Below, piece after piece: positions 42,473 to 52,828 of a stretch of DNA of 56,979 nucleotides (within the stretch, counting starts at the first letter, position 1; every line of letters begins with the position of its first letter). Both the position numbers and the translations under genes were made by a program. The DNA comes from Pseudomonas citronellolis (GTDB taxonomy: Bacteria; Pseudomonadota; Gammaproteobacteria; Pseudomonadales; Pseudomonadaceae). The stretch spans positions 1 to 56,979 of the forward strand of contig NZ_JARJLT010000110.1 of NCBI RefSeq assembly GCF_029335315.1, in the 5' to 3' direction. Below the pieces are notes generated by a model that ran no database searches, had not been told where the DNA came from, and worked only from the letters and a program-made list of their open reading frames with translations.

Positions 42473-45106
42473 ATGCGCGCAAACTCCACCGCGCCCGAGA
42501 TTCCGGATTCCCCTGCCGCTCTCCCCCGCTCCGGCCTGCTGGAGCGACTCGCCCCCTATCGCCAGGCCATCGGCGTGGGCATCACCCTGCTGCTGTTCGC
42601 CCTGGCGCTGATCGCCTGCTACCACCTGCTGCGCGACATCGATCCCTATTCCCTGCATGACGCCATCCTCGACATTCCCGGCGACGCGCTCTTCGGCGCC
42701 CTGGCCGCGACCGCTGCCGGCTTCGTCTGCCTGCTCGGCTACGAATGGTCGGCCACCCGCTTCGCCGGCGTGAAGCTGCCGCTGCCGACGCTGCTGACCG
42801 GCGGCTTCAGCGCCTTCGCCATCGGCAACGCGGTGGGCTTGTCGATGCTCTCCGGCGGCTCGGTGCGCTACCGCCTGTACGCCCGCGCCGGGCTGAACGC
42901 CATGGAAGTGGCGCGCATGACCCTGTTCGCCAGCCTCTCGCTGGGCTGCGCCCTGCCGATCCTGGCCGCCGTGGCGGCGCTCAGCGACCTGCCCGACGCC
43001 GCCCTGGCGCTGAACCTGCCGCAATGGCTGGTGGCCGTCCTGGGCGTGACCATCCTGGTGTTCTGCGTACTGCTGGTGATCGGCATGGAGCGCCGCCGCG
43101 AGGCGGAGCAGCCGTCGCCGGACAGCCAGCTGATTCGCCTCGGCCGTCGCTCGGTGCGCCTGCCGACGCTGCGCCTGTCGCTGCTGCAGCTGGTGATCAC
43201 CGCGCTGGACGTGGCCGCCGCCGCCACCGTGCTCTACCTGCTGCTGCCCGAAGCGCCGCCGTTCGGCGCCTTCCTGCTGGTGTACATGATCGCCCTGGCC
43301 GCCGGCGTGCTCAGCCACGTGCCCGGCGGCGTCGGGGTGTTCGAGGCGATCCTGCTGGCGGCCTTCGCCGGTCAGCTCGGCGCGGCACCGCTGGCCGCCG
43401 CGCTGCTGATGTACCGCCTCATCTATGTGGTGCTGCCGCTGCTGCTGGCCTGCCTGCTGCTGCTGGTGGTCGAGGCGCGGCGCATGCTCCTGGCGCGCCA
43501 GGCGATGCGCGTGGCCTCCGGCCTGGCCGCGCCGGTGCTGGCGGTGCTGGTGTTCATCTCCGGCATCGTCCTGCTGTTCTCCGGCGCCACCCCGTCCATC
43601 GACACCCGCCTGGACGAGCTGGACTTCCTGGTGCCGCACCGTCTGGTCGACGCCTCGCACTTCGCCGCCAGCCTGATCGGCGTGCTCTGCCTGCTGCTGG
43701 CCCAGGGCCTGCGCCGGCGCCTGTCGGCCGCCTGGGTGCTGACCCTGGTGCTGCTGATCAGCGGCGCGGTGCTCTCGCTGCTCAAGGGCGTGGACTGGGA
43801 GGAAGCCAGCATCCTCGGCGTAACCGCCCTGCTCCTGGCGATCTTCCGCCGCTCCTTCTACCGCCGCAGCCGGCTGATGGAAGTACCCTTCTCGCCGATG
43901 TACCTGGCGGCCGCCGCCTGCGTGGTCGCCGCGTCCATCTGGCTGTTCCTCTTCGCCTACCAGGACGTGCCCTACAGCCATGAGCTGTGGTGGCAGTTCG
44001 CCCTGGACGCCGACGCGCCACGCGGCCTGCGCGCCGCCCTCGGCAGCTGCCTGCTGCTGGCCGCGGTCGGCCTGACCTGGCTGCTGCGCACCTCGCCGCC
44101 GGCGATTCACGCGCCGAGCGCCGAGGAACTCGACCGCGCCGCCGCCATCCTGGCCCGCTCCGAGCAGCCCGACGGCGGCCTGGCGCTGTCCGGCGACAAG
44201 GCCCTGCTGTTCCACCCGACCCAGGACGCCTTCGTCATGTACGCCCGCCGCGGGCGCAGCCTGGTGGCGCTGTACGACCCGATCGGGCCGACCCAGGCAC
44301 GCGCCGAGCTGATCTGGCAGTTCCGCGACCTCTGCGACCTGCACCACGCGCGCCCGGTGTTCTACCAGGTGCGCGCGGAGAACCTGCCGTTCTACATGGA
44401 CATCGGCCTGACCGCCCTCAAGCTCGGCGAGGAGGCGCGCGTGGACCTGCGCCGCTTCGACCTGGAGAGCAAGGGCAAGGACATGAAGGACCTGCGCTAC
44501 ACCTGGAACCGTGGCCAGCGCGACGGCCTCTCGGTGGAATTCCACGACGCCGGGCAGGCGCCGCTGGACGAGCTGCGGGCGATCTCCGACGCCTGGCTGG
44601 GCGGCAAGGCGACCCGCGAGAAAGGCTTCTCCCTGGGCCGTTTCACCCCCGAATACCTGCACTACTTCCGCGTCGCCGTGGTGCGTTTCCAGGGCCGCGC
44701 GGTGGCCTTCGTCAACCTGCTGGAGACCTCCAGCCAGGAACTGGCCAGCCTGGACCTGATGCGGGTGGTGCCGGACGCGCCGAAGATGACTATGGAATTC
44801 CTCATGCTCGGCCTGATCCTGCATTACAAGGAGCGCGGCTACGCGCGCTTCAGCCTCGGCATGGTGCCGCTCTCCGGCCTGCAACCGCGCCGCGGCGCGC
44901 CGCTGACCCAGCGCCTGGGCGCGCTGGTGTTCCACCGTGGCGAGCAGTTCTACAACTTCCAGGGGCTGCGTCGCTTCAAGGACAAGTTCCAGCCCGACTG
45001 GGAGCCCCGCTACCTGGCAGTGCCCGCCGGACTCGATCCGCTGGTGGCCCTCGCCGATACCGCCGCCCTGATCGCCGGCGGCCTTTCTGGATTGGTGAAA
45101 CGCTGA
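42473..45106 (+). CDS. mprF: Aminoacyl-phosphatidylglycerol synthase/flippase MprF
   Basis: 877 aa. An N-terminal half of about 14 membrane segments (flippase part, landmarks SGGSVRYRLYARAGL and LSHVPGGVGVFEAILL) is followed by a ~320-residue cytoplasmic GNAT-like synthase domain (LFHPTQDAFVMYARRGRSLVALYDPIG, TREKGFSLGRF). In P. aeruginosa it makes alanyl-PG from Ala-tRNA and PG, lowering negative membrane charge and raising acid and cationic-peptide tolerance. ATG 42473 has GAGG 6 nt upstream and is preferred over 42461 and 42404. The gene for the Ala-PG hydrolase starts 1 nt after the stop codon. Confidence 0.95.
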   Translation: MRANSTAPEIPDSPAALPRSGLLERLAPYRQAIGVGITLLLFALALIACYHLLRDIDPYSLHDAILDIPGDALFGALAATAAGFVCLLGYEWSATRFAGVKLPLPTLLTGGFSAFAIGNAVGLSMLSGGSVRYRLYARAGLNAMEVARMTLFASLSLGCALPILAAVAALSDLPDAALALNLPQWLVAVLGVTILVFCVLLVIGMERRREAEQPSPDSQLIRLGRRSVRLPTLRLSLLQLVITALDVAAAATVLYLLLPEAPPFGAFLLVYMIALAAGVLSHVPGGVGVFEAILLAAFAGQLGAAPLAAALLMYRLIYVVLPLLLACLLLLVVEARRMLLARQAMRVASGLAAPVLAVLVFISGIVLLFSGATPSIDTRLDELDFLVPHRLVDASHFAASLIGVLCLLLAQGLRRRLSAAWVLTLVLLISGAVLSLLKGVDWEEASILGVTALLLAIFRRSFYRRSRLMEVPFSPMYLAAAACVVAASIWLFLFAYQDVPYSHELWWQFALDADAPRGLRAALGSCLLLAAVGLTWLLRTSPPAIHAPSAEELDRAAAILARSEQPDGGLALSGDKALLFHPTQDAFVMYARRGRSLVALYDPIGPTQARAELIWQFRDLCDLHHARPVFYQVRAENLPFYMDIGLTALKLGEEARVDLRRFDLESKGKDMKDLRYTWNRGQRDGLSVEFHDAGQAPLDELRAISDAWLGGKATREKGFSLGRFTPEYLHYFRVAVVRFQGRAVAFVNLLETSSQELASLDLMRVVPDAPKMTMEFLMLGLILHYKERGYARFSLGMVPLSGLQPRRGAPLTQRLGALVFHRGEQFYNFQGLRRFKDKFQPDWEPRYLAVPAGLDPLVALADTAALIAGGLSGLVKR

Positions 45107-45107
45107 T

Positions 45108-46388
45108 ATGTCGAAACGTCGCTGGCGCCTGTTGGCCATCGTCCTGCTGTTGCTGATCGCCGCCGCCGTCGCCGGCGCGCTGTTGTGGCTCCACCCGCTG
45201 TCCCAGGCGCGCCTGGAACACAGCCAACTGCCCGACGGCAGCCCGGCGGCCCTGGCGATTCCCGCCAAGCACCCGACCGCCACCGTGCTGCTGGCGGTCC
45301 CCCAGGACAATAAGCTGGACGACGCCCAGCTGCTGGCGCTGGCCCACGACAACGGCGCCCGCGTGGTGCAGTTCATCTTCCCGGACAACGACTGCGTGGC
45401 CCAGCAGCATCGCGCACAGGCCGCGCTGAACCTGCTCGACGCCCAGCCGACCCTGGTCGCCGGCGTGCACCAGGGCGGCGCCTACGCCTGGCGCTGGCTG
45501 GCCGGGCAGAACAGCGACAAGGCCAAGGCACTGTCGGTCGGCTTCGCCCTCGACAAGCCCGACTGCGCCTCGCCCAAGCTGCCGGAAAGCGCCGCCCACG
45601 GCCACTGGACCGCCGCCTGGAACGACAACCCGTCCGACGAGACCGCGCGCTTCGCCCGCACCCAGCAGAACGCCGAGACGGTCATCGCCAACTACTACGA
45701 CAGCCTGCCGGTGGTGCTGGACGACCAGCTCAAGCGCCTGATCCAGGGCAGCGGCGACGATTTCCCGGTGGTCGAAGTGCCGGCCGCCAAACCCTCGGAA
45801 ACCATCACCCTGTTCTACTCCGGCGACGGCGGCTGGCGCGACCTGGACCGCGACGTGGCCGGGCAGATGGCCGAGCTCGGCTACCCGGTGGTCGGGGTCG
45901 ACGCGCTGCGCTACTTCTGGGAGCACAAGAGCCCGGAACAGAGCGCCGCCGACCTCGCCCTGCTGATGCAGCACTACCGCGACAAGTGGGGCGCCAAGCA
46001 CTTCGTGCTGGCCGGCTACTCGTTCGGCGCCGACGTGCTGCCGGCCATCTACAACCGCCTGCCGGAAGCCGACAAGCAGCAGGTCAGCACCGTGCTGCTG
46101 CTGGCCCTGGCGCGCAGCGGCAGCTTCGAGATCGAAGTGCAGGGCTGGCTCGGCAAGGCCGGCAAGGAAGCCGCCACCGGCCCGGAACTGGCGCGCATGC
46201 CCGGCCCGAAGGTGCTCTGCGTGTACGGCATCGACGAGAAGGACGAGAGCGGCTGTACCCAGCCCCAGGCGGTCGGCGAGAACCTCGAGCTGCCCGGCGG
46301 CCACCACTTCGACGAGAACTACCCGGCCCTGGCCAAGCGCCTGGTGAACGCCATTCGCGCGCGCCAGGTGCCGCCGAACGAGTCCTGA
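45108..46388 (+). CDS. virJ: VirJ/AcvB-family periplasmic hydrolase (alanyl-PG hydrolase)
   Basis: 426 aa. An N-terminal membrane anchor or signal (residues 8-28, MSKRRWRLLAIVLLLLIAAA) is followed by two alpha/beta-hydrolase-like halves. The second holds the nucleophile elbow GYSFGAD (Ser305) and a late His (GGHHFDENY). The PAO1 orthologue PA0919 is reported to deacylate alanyl-PG in the periplasm. It lies 1 nt after mprF, so the enzyme that makes the lipid and the one that removes it are translated together. Substrate assignment rests on that homologue. Confidence 0.9.
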   Translation: MSKRRWRLLAIVLLLLIAAAVAGALLWLHPLSQARLEHSQLPDGSPAALAIPAKHPTATVLLAVPQDNKLDDAQLLALAHDNGARVVQFIFPDNDCVAQQHRAQAALNLLDAQPTLVAGVHQGGAYAWRWLAGQNSDKAKALSVGFALDKPDCASPKLPESAAHGHWTAAWNDNPSDETARFARTQQNAETVIANYYDSLPVVLDDQLKRLIQGSGDDFPVVEVPAAKPSETITLFYSGDGGWRDLDRDVAGQMAELGYPVVGVDALRYFWEHKSPEQSAADLALLMQHYRDKWGAKHFVLAGYSFGADVLPAIYNRLPEADKQQVSTVLLLALARSGSFEIEVQGWLGKAGKEAATGPELARMPGPKVLCVYGIDEKDESGCTQPQAVGENLELPGGHHFDENYPALAKRLVNAIRARQVPPNES

Positions 46389-46507
46389 CGCGAAGGCTGG
46401 CTTACACTTCCGTCCAGCGGCGGCGTCTTCAGCCTGACTTCAGGTTGACGACGCAAGCTGCCGCAACCCGCCACACGAGCGGGGCAGCCTGAAGAGAAGG
46501 AGTTTGC

Positions 46508-47071
46508 ATGAGCCAGTCCCCCTATCCGCGCCGCTACGGCAGCCTGTCCATCGCCCTGCACTGGCTGATGCTGCTGCTGATCGCCGGCGTCTACGCCTGC
46601 ATCGAGCTGAAAGGCAACTTTCCCAAGGGCAGCGATACCCGCGCGCTGCTCAGCCAGTGGCACTTCATGCTTGGCCTGAGTGTGTTCGTGCTGGTCTGGC
46701 TGCGCCTGCTCGGCCGGCTGATCTACCCCACCCCGCCGATCGTCCCGGCGCCACCGGCCTGGCAGATGCTGCTGGCCAAGGTCATGCACCTGGCGCTGTA
46801 CGCCATGATGATCGGGCTGCCGCTGGCCGGCTGGATCATCCTCAGCGCTGCCGGCAAGCCGATTCCGTTCTGGGGCCTGCAACTGCCGCCGCTGGTGGCG
46901 GAGAGCCCGGACCTGGCCAAGCAGATCAAGGAAATCCACGAGACCGTCGGCAACCTCGGCTACTTCCTGATCGGCCTGCATGCCGCGGCCGGCCTGTTCC
47001 ACCACTTCATCAGCCGCGACAACACCCTGGTGCGCATGCTCCCCGGCGCCGGCGAGGCGCGCCCGGAGTGA
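46508..47071 (+). CDS. Cytochrome b561
   Basis: 187 aa, four membrane helices. Candidate haem-binding histidines are in LHWLMLLL (helix 1), WHFMLGL (helix 2), KVMHLALY (helix 3) and LHAAAGLFHHF (helix 4). Family members pass electrons between quinol and periplasmic acceptors such as superoxide. Good AAGGAG 8 nt upstream. It follows virJ after 119 bp and converges on kup. Confidence 0.93.
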   Translation: MSQSPYPRRYGSLSIALHWLMLLLIAGVYACIELKGNFPKGSDTRALLSQWHFMLGLSVFVLVWLRLLGRLIYPTPPIVPAPPAWQMLLAKVMHLALYAMMIGLPLAGWIILSAAGKPIPFWGLQLPPLVAESPDLAKQIKEIHETVGNLGYFLIGLHAAAGLFHHFISRDNTLVRMLPGAGEARPE

Positions 47072-47081
47072 CCGCCCCCTC

Positions 47082-47128
47082 GTAGGAGCGCGCCACGCGC
47101 GCGAATCGCGGGCATGGCCCGCTCCTAC
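47082..47128. repeat. Inverted REP pair
   Basis: GTAGGAGCG at 47082-47090 and CGCTCCTAC at 47120-47128 enclose two small palindromes (GCGCGCC/ACGCGCGC and CGCGGGC/GCCCGC), in the gap after cytochrome b561. Confidence 0.75.
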
Positions 47129-47156
47129 GATTCAGGGCGATTGCACCCTCAATAAT

Positions 47157-47186
47157 GAAAAAGCGCGCCCGAGGGCGCGCTTTTTC
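47157..47186. terminator. Bidirectional terminator between cytochrome b561 and kup
   Basis: GAAAAAGCGCGCC pairs with GGCGCGCTTTTTC around a 4-nt loop, between convergent genes. Confidence 0.93.
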
Positions 47187-47202
47187 GTACCGGCAAGGCC
47201 GG

Positions 47203-49107
47203 TCAGATCTCTACCTGGGTCCCCAGCTCGATCACCCGGTTCAGCGGCAGGTTGAAGTAGCGCAGGTTGCCGTTGGCGTTCTTCAGCAGGAAGGCGAACA
47301 GGCCCTCGCGCCAGCGCGCCATGCCGATGCGCTTGGACGGGATCACCGTCTCGCGGCTGAGGAAGTAGGTGGTGCGCATCGGGCTGAAGTCCAGCTCGTT
47401 GAGGTGGCAGTACTTCAGCGCCGCCGGGATGTCCGGGTCTTCCATGAAGCCGAAGTGCAGCACCACGCGGAAGAAGCCCTCGCCGTAGGCGTCCACCTCG
47501 AAGCGGCGGTCGGTGGAAACCCGCGGGTTGTCTTCGTTGACCACGGTGAGCAGGACCACCTGCTCGTGCAGCACCTGGTTGTGCAGCAGGTTGTGCAGCA
47601 GCGCGTGGGGCACGGCATCGGAGCGCGCGGTGAGGAACACCGCGGTGCCCTGCACCCGGTGCGGCGGCTGCGAGCGGATGCTGGCGATGAACAGCGGCAA
47701 CGGCAGCGAGCCTTCGTCCAGGCGGTCCACCAGCAGCTGGCGGCCGCGCTTCCAGGTGGTCATCAGGATGAACAGGCCGATACCGGCGATCACCGGGAAG
47801 GCACCGCCCTGCACCACTTTCGGCAGGTTCGCCGAGAAGAACAGCACGTCCACCAGCAGCATCAGGCAGAAGAACGGGATCGCCAGCCACAGCGGCCATT
47901 TCCAGTGCAGCCAGAGCACCACGCCCATCAGCAGGGTGGTCACCAGCATGGTCCCGGTCACCGCCACGCCGTAGGCCGAGGCCAGCGACGCGGACGACTC
48001 GAAGCCCAGCACCAGCAGCACCACGCCGACCATCAGCGCCCAGTTCACCCCGGCGATGTAGATCTGCCCCTGCTCGTGGCTGGAGGTGTGCTGCACGAAC
48101 ATGCGCGGCACGAAGCCCAGCTGGATGGCCTGGCGGGTCAGCGAGAAGGCCCCGGAGATCACCGCCTGGGAGGCGATCACGGTGGCCACGGTGGACAGCG
48201 CCACCATCGGCAGCAGCGCCCAGGACGGCGCCAGAAGGTAGAAGGGGTTTCGCGCGGTTTCCGGGTTGTAGAGGATCATCGCGCCCTGGCCGAAGTAGTT
48301 CAGCACCAGGCCCGGCAGCACCAGGGCGAACCAGGCGCGGGAAATCGGCTTGCGGCCGAAGTGGCCCATGTCCGCGTACAGCGCCTCGGCGCCGGTCAGC
48401 GCCAGCACGGTGGCGCCGAGGATGGCCACGCCGATGCCGGGGTGGACGATGAAGAAGTTCGCCGCCCAGTAGGGGTTCATCGCGTTCAGCACCACCGGGT
48501 GCTGGTAGATGCCGTAGAGACCGAGGGCGCCGAGCACCAGGAACCACAGCACCATCACCGGCCCGAACAGGATGCCGATACGCGCGGTGCCGTGGCGCTG
48601 GATGAGGAACAGGCCGACCAGCACGACCAGCGCCAGCGGCACCACCCAGTGCTCCAGGCCGTCGAAGGCGATCTCCAGGCCTTCGATGGCCGAGAGTACG
48701 GAAATCGCCGGGGTGATCATGCTGTCGCCGTAGAACAGCGAGGCGCCGAACAGGCCGAGCACCACCAGAACCGAGCTGAGCTTCGGGTAGCCATGGGCGG
48801 CGCGGCGGGCCAGCGCGGTCAGGGCCATGACCCCGCCCTCGCCCTGGTTGTCGGCGCGCAGCACGAAGATCACGTACTTGATCGACACCACCCAGACCAG
48901 CGACCAGAAGATCAGCGAGAGGATACCGAGGATCGCGTCATGCCCGACTTCCACACCGTAGCCGCCGACGAACACCTCCTTGAGGGTGTACAGCGGGCTG
49001 GTGCCGATATCGCCGTAGCAAACCCCCACCGCGGCCACCATCATGCCTATCGCGGAGCTGGAGTGACGTTCCTGGTGCTCTGCGGTTCCAGCGCTGGCAT
49101 CGGACAT
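47203..49107 (-). CDS. kup: Low-affinity K+ uptake protein Kup
   Basis: 634 aa, about 12 membrane segments in the first ~430 residues and a ~170-residue cytoplasmic tail. Signature [18 protein letters not shown] near the start, then [17 protein letters not shown] and [11 protein letters not shown]. It imports K+ with protons and matters at low pH or high salt. ATG 49107 has GAGGA 10 nt upstream; 25 upstream codons are rejected. Confidence 0.96.
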   Translation of the reverse strand: MSDASAGTAEHQERHSSSAIGMMVAAVGVCYGDIGTSPLYTLKEVFVGGYGVEVGHDAILGILSLIFWSLVWVVSIKYVIFVLRADNQGEGGVMALTALARRAAHGYPKLSSVLVVLGLFGASLFYGDSMITPAISVLSAIEGLEIAFDGLEHWVVPLALVVLVGLFLIQRHGTARIGILFGPVMVLWFLVLGALGLYGIYQHPVVLNAMNPYWAANFFIVHPGIGVAILGATVLALTGAEALYADMGHFGRKPISRAWFALVLPGLVLNYFGQGAMILYNPETARNPFYLLAPSWALLPMVALSTVATVIASQAVISGAFSLTRQAIQLGFVPRMFVQHTSSHEQGQIYIAGVNWALMVGVVLLVLGFESSASLASAYGVAVTGTMLVTTLLMGVVLWLHWKWPLWLAIPFFCLMLLVDVLFFSANLPKVVQGGAFPVIAGIGLFILMTTWKRGRQLLVDRLDEGSLPLPLFIASIRSQPPHRVQGTAVFLTARSDAVPHALLHNLLHNQVLHEQVVLLTVVNEDNPRVSTDRRFEVDAYGEGFFRVVLHFGFMEDPDIPAALKYCHLNELDFSPMRTTYFLSRETVIPSKRIGMARWREGLFAFLLKNANGNLRYFNLPLNRVIELGTQVEI

Positions 49108-49356
49108 GTAACAAAATTCCTCTAGGAAAAATTCGGCGCATCCTGCTCCGACGGCTGCGACGATGCAAGCGCAACAAAGCATGATCTGAATGACTATAGA
49201 GCGTGATCGTTGCGCTTACCCTGTGCTTCGCTGCGCCACGAGGCGCGCCTGCGACACCTTGTCTCACGGAGGCTGGTCAAGCGCGCGGGCTGCCGCTAGA
49301 ATTGCGCACTTTTTGATCAGAGGCGCCGCCAGCGCGCCCTTAGAGGTTAGCCACCC

Positions 49357-50679
49357 ATGTCCACCGCAACGCCCAAAGTCGGTTTCGTCAGCCTCGGCTG
49401 CCCCAAAGCCACGGTCGATTCCGAACGCATCCTCACCCAGCTGCGCATGGAGGGCTACGAGATCGTGCCCACCTACGAGGACGCCGACGTCGTGGTGGTG
49501 AACACCTGCGGTTTCATCGACAGCGCCAAGGCCGAATCCCTGGACGCCATCGGCGAGGCCATCGCCGAGAACGGCAAGGTCATCGTCACCGGCTGCATGG
49601 GTGTGTCCGAGGACAGCATCCGTGACGTGCACCCGAGCGTGCTCGCGGTCACCGGCCCGCAGCAGTACGAGCAGGTGGTCAGCGCCGTTCACGAAGTGAT
49701 CCCGCCCAAGGCCGAGCACAACCCGCTGATCGACCTGGTGCCGCCGCAAGGCATCAAGCTGACCCCGCGCCACTACGCCTACCTGAAGATTTCCGAGGGC
49801 TGCAACCACAGCTGCAGCTTCTGCATCATCCCGTCGATGCGCGGCAAGCTGGTCAGCCGCCCGGTGGGCGACGTACTCAGCGAGGCCCAGCGCCTGGTCA
49901 AGGCCGGGGTCAAGGAACTGCTGGTGATCTCCCAGGACACCAGCGCCTACGGCGTCGACCTCAAGTACAAGCTGGACTTCTGGGAAGGCCAGCCGGTCAA
50001 GACGCGCATGCTGGAGCTGTGCCAGGCGCTGTCGAGCATGGGCGTGTGGGTGCGCCTGCACTACGTCTACCCCTACCCCAACGTCGACGACGTCATCCCG
50101 CTGATGGCCGAAGGCAAGCTGCTGCCGTACCTGGACATCCCCTTCCAGCACGCCAGCCCGAAAGTGCTCAAGTCCATGAAGCGCCCGGCGTTCGAGGACA
50201 AGACCCTGGCGCGCATCAAGAAGTGGCGCGAGATCTGCCCCGAGCTGACCATCCGTTCGACCTTCATCGTCGGCTTCCCCGGCGAGACCGAGGAGGACTT
50301 CCAGTACCTGCTCGACTGGCTGACCGAAGCCCAGCTCGACCGCGTCGGCTGCTTCCAGTACTCGCCGGTCGAAGGCGCCCCGGCCAACGACCTGGGCCTG
50401 GAACCGGTGCCGGACGACGTCAAGCAGGAGCGCTGGGAGCGCTTCATGGCGCACCAGCAGGCGATCTCCGCCGCGCGCCTGCAGCTGAAGGTCGGCCAGG
50501 AAATCGAAGTGCTGATCGACGAAGTGGACGCCGAAGGCGCGGTGGGCCGCTCCTGGGCCGACGCCCCGGAGATCGACGGCGCCGTCTACGTCGACAGCTT
50601 CGACGTGAAGCCCGGCGACAAGGTGCGCGTGCGCATCACCGACGCCGACGAATACGACCTCTGGGCCGAACTGGTCTGA
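49357..50679 (+). CDS. rimO: Ribosomal protein S12 methylthiotransferase RimO
   Basis: 440 aa radical-SAM enzyme that adds a beta-methylthio group to Asp88/89 of ribosomal protein S12. The N-terminal MTTase domain has three cluster cysteines (Cys15, and those in VVNTCGF and VTGCMG). The radical-SAM motif CNHSCSFC gives Cys149, 153 and 156. A C-terminal TRAM domain ends the protein. The LGCPK start distinguishes RimO from MiaB. Ends at a strong terminator. Confidence 0.97.
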   Translation: MSTATPKVGFVSLGCPKATVDSERILTQLRMEGYEIVPTYEDADVVVVNTCGFIDSAKAESLDAIGEAIAENGKVIVTGCMGVSEDSIRDVHPSVLAVTGPQQYEQVVSAVHEVIPPKAEHNPLIDLVPPQGIKLTPRHYAYLKISEGCNHSCSFCIIPSMRGKLVSRPVGDVLSEAQRLVKAGVKELLVISQDTSAYGVDLKYKLDFWEGQPVKTRMLELCQALSSMGVWVRLHYVYPYPNVDDVIPLMAEGKLLPYLDIPFQHASPKVLKSMKRPAFEDKTLARIKKWREICPELTIRSTFIVGFPGETEEDFQYLLDWLTEAQLDRVGCFQYSPVEGAPANDLGLEPVPDDVKQERWERFMAHQQAISAARLQLKVGQEIEVLIDEVDAEGAVGRSWADAPEIDGAVYVDSFDVKPGDKVRVRITDADEYDLWAELV

Positions 50680-50685
50680 GTCGCC

Positions 50686-50716
50686 GAAAGCCCCGCCCTC
50701 GCGGGGCTTTCTCTTT
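50686..50716 (+). terminator. Terminator of rimO
   Basis: GAAAGCCCCGC / GCGGGGCTTTC with a CCTC loop, followed by TCTTT, 6 nt after the stop codon. Confidence 0.9.
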
Positions 50717-50734
50717 CAAGCCGGGAAACTACCG

Positions 50735-51196
50735 ATGCTCAACAACGATATCCTGCGCAGCCTGCGCTACAGCCTCGACATCGCCGATCGCGAGGTAGCC
50801 GCCATCGCCGCCCTGGCCGGGCAAGCGCTGAGCGAGGAAGACGTCGCCGCGCTGCTCGCCCGCGAGGACGAGGCAAGCTTCCGCGAATGCCCGGACGAGG
50901 TGCTGGCGCGCTTCCTCGACGGGCTGATCATCCACCGCCGTGGCCGCGACGACAGCCGCCCGCTGCCACCGCTGGAACTGCCATTGACCAACAACCTGGT
51001 GCTGAAGAAGCTGCGCGTGGCCTTCGAGCTGCGCGACCTCGACCTGCTGGCGATCCTCGACGACGCCGGCCTGATCATGACCAAGACCGAACTCAACGCC
51101 CTGTTCCGCGCGCCCGGCCATGACAACTACCGCCCCTGCGGCGACCAGCTACTGCGCAACTTCCTCAAGGGCCTGAGCGCTCGACTGCGCCGCTGA
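50735..51196 (+). CDS. DUF1456 (YehS-like) protein
   Basis: 153 aa, helical, with two copies of the YehS unit: MLNNDILRSLRYSLDIADRE...CPDEVLARFLDGLI, and TNNLVLKKLRVAFELRDLD...CGDQLLRNFLKGL. Each repeat resembles the other, so an internal duplication is visible. Function unknown. Its last 48 nt overlap the end of the convergent membrane glycosyltransferase gene. Confidence 0.9.
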   Translation: MLNNDILRSLRYSLDIADREVAAIAALAGQALSEEDVAALLAREDEASFRECPDEVLARFLDGLIIHRRGRDDSRPLPPLELPLTNNLVLKKLRVAFELRDLDLLAILDDAGLIMTKTELNALFRAPGHDNYRPCGDQLLRNFLKGLSARLRR

Positions 51197-52714
51197 GGCA
51201 GTAGCCGGCAGATAGGCCAGGCTGCGCTCGCCATGTTGCTTGAATAGCCGCTGGCCGTTGTCCGAGCGCGCCACGAGCGCCTGGTGGTCGCCCCCCAGGT
51301 AGGCCAGGGGCGGCGCCTGGTGATGGCGGAAGTCCACTATCACTATGCTGCGCGCCGGGTCCCAGGCCTGGCCGCTATAGCGTTGCAGCCAGGCGAAGAA
51401 CGCGGCGCTGTCACCGTCGCGCGGGTAGTCCGCGCCTTCGGGAACGAAGAAGAATGGCTGCGCCTGCGGCTGCCCCGGACGATTCAGGTACATCGGCAAC
51501 TTGCGATCGATATCCCCCACCAGCACCACACGCCAGGCCTGCCAGGGCGCCTCGCGCTCGGCCTGGGCCTGCACGTCGCGGGCGAAGGTCATGCTGCCGC
51601 CGCCGAGGTTGCTCCACGGGTAGGCCACGCCGAGCACCAGCAGCAGCACCAACGCCGCGCCGGCGATGCCGCGCCGCCAGGCCCGGCTCAGGCCCTGGCG
51701 CCGGCGCACCAGCCACCAGCCCGCGAGCAACTGGGCGAACGGCACCAGCGGCAGCACGTAGTAGCTGCGCCGGCTGCCGCTGGCGCTGAAGAACAGGAAC
51801 AGGATCGCCAGCGCCCAGACCAGCCAGCGTTCGTTGGGCTCCAGGGTCTTCCATTGGCGCACCGCCAGCCATAGCCCGGCGATCCACAGGGGCGCCCAGG
51901 GCAGCGTGTAGACCGGCAGGTAGATCAGGTAGGTGTAGATCGGCCCCTCGTGATCGAAGGGTTGGAAGAAGCGCACCAGGTTTTCCCGCACCACCAGGTC
52001 GAGGCCGCTCTCCGCGTAGGTCGGCGCGCCATAGCGTTTCGACAGGATGAACGGCACCAGGTACAGCGCCCCGGCCACCGCCGCGGCGGCCAGCAGGCGC
52101 AGGTTCAGGTGGCGCTTGAAGCGGCCCTCGCTGAACAGGTGCGGCAACAGCACCAGCACCGGCAGGACGAAGCCGATCAGCCCCTTGCACAGCGACGTGA
52201 CGCTGAGGATCAGGCAGAAGCCCAGGTAGCGGCTGAAACGGGTGTCGTCCGGCCCGCGCCAGTACCAGTAGAGCGCCGCCAGCACGCCGAACACGGTGAG
52301 GATGTCGGCGGTGGCTACCCGCGCCCAGAAGGCGAAGTAGAAGGTGGTCGCCAGCAGCCAGCCGGCGACCAGGCCGACGCGGCGCTCGAACAGGCGCGTG
52401 CCGAGCAGGTAGGTCAGCCAGACGCTGCCCCAGCCGGCGAGCACCGTGGAGAGGCGCAGGGTCCAGTGGTTCAGGCCGAACAGGTGCGCCGGCGCGGTAA
52501 TCAGCCAGTAGGACAACAGCGGCTTGTCGTAGTAGGGCTCGCTGAGCAGGTAGGGGTCGAGGTAGTCGCCCGACTGCAGCATGCGCAGGCTGATGTCCGC
52601 CCAGCGCACCTCCGGCCCCCAGACCTCGCGCAGGCCCAAGCCGAACAACAGGATCAGCGCCGTCACGCCGAGCAGCAACAGCAGCTGGCCACGCTCGCTT
52701 CGCAGGTACTTCAT
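51149..52714 (-). CDS. GT39/ArnT-like membrane glycosyltransferase
   Basis: 521 aa, about 11 membrane segments. First periplasmic loop has the acidic motif EVRWADISLRML, followed by EPYYDKPLLSYWLI, both matching the protein O-mannosyltransferase/ArnT superfamily that uses polyprenyl-phosphate sugars. A ~130-residue periplasmic C-terminal domain ends in Ala/Gln-rich residues. It is not adjacent to an arn operon, so I do not call it ArnT; the sugar and acceptor are unknown. ATG 52714 has GGAGAGG upstream. Its 3' end overlaps the DUF1456 gene by 48 bp. Confidence 0.85.
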   Translation of the reverse strand: MKYLRSERGQLLLLLGVTALILLFGLGLREVWGPEVRWADISLRMLQSGDYLDPYLLSEPYYDKPLLSYWLITAPAHLFGLNHWTLRLSTVLAGWGSVWLTYLLGTRLFERRVGLVAGWLLATTFYFAFWARVATADILTVFGVLAALYWYWRGPDDTRFSRYLGFCLILSVTSLCKGLIGFVLPVLVLLPHLFSEGRFKRHLNLRLLAAAAVAGALYLVPFILSKRYGAPTYAESGLDLVVRENLVRFFQPFDHEGPIYTYLIYLPVYTLPWAPLWIAGLWLAVRQWKTLEPNERWLVWALAILFLFFSASGSRRSYYVLPLVPFAQLLAGWWLVRRRQGLSRAWRRGIAGAALVLLLVLGVAYPWSNLGGGSMTFARDVQAQAEREAPWQAWRVVLVGDIDRKLPMYLNRPGQPQAQPFFFVPEGADYPRDGDSAAFFAWLQRYSGQAWDPARSIVIVDFRHHQAPPLAYLGGDHQALVARSDNGQRLFKQHGERSLAYLPATASAAQSSAQALEEVAQ

Positions 52715-52828
52715 CCGACCTCTCCCCGGAGTCCATGCCGGGCCCCAGCGGCACGGCGACGGCAAGGTAGCGAGGCGAAGGTTATGCCGGGGTTAAGGAA
52801 AGGTGCAGGCCAGGTGAGATTCACCGCA

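Noticed and set aside
42443-45388. 981-codon open frame on the minus strand opposite mprF
   Set aside because: Composition is dominated by Gln, Ala, Gly and His, it crosses the mprF/virJ junction, and mprF has clear family motifs.
51149-52714. Calling the GT39-like gene arnT (polymyxin resistance)
   Set aside because: There is no arn operon here, and the resemblance is at superfamily level (the EVRWADIS and YYDKP motifs).
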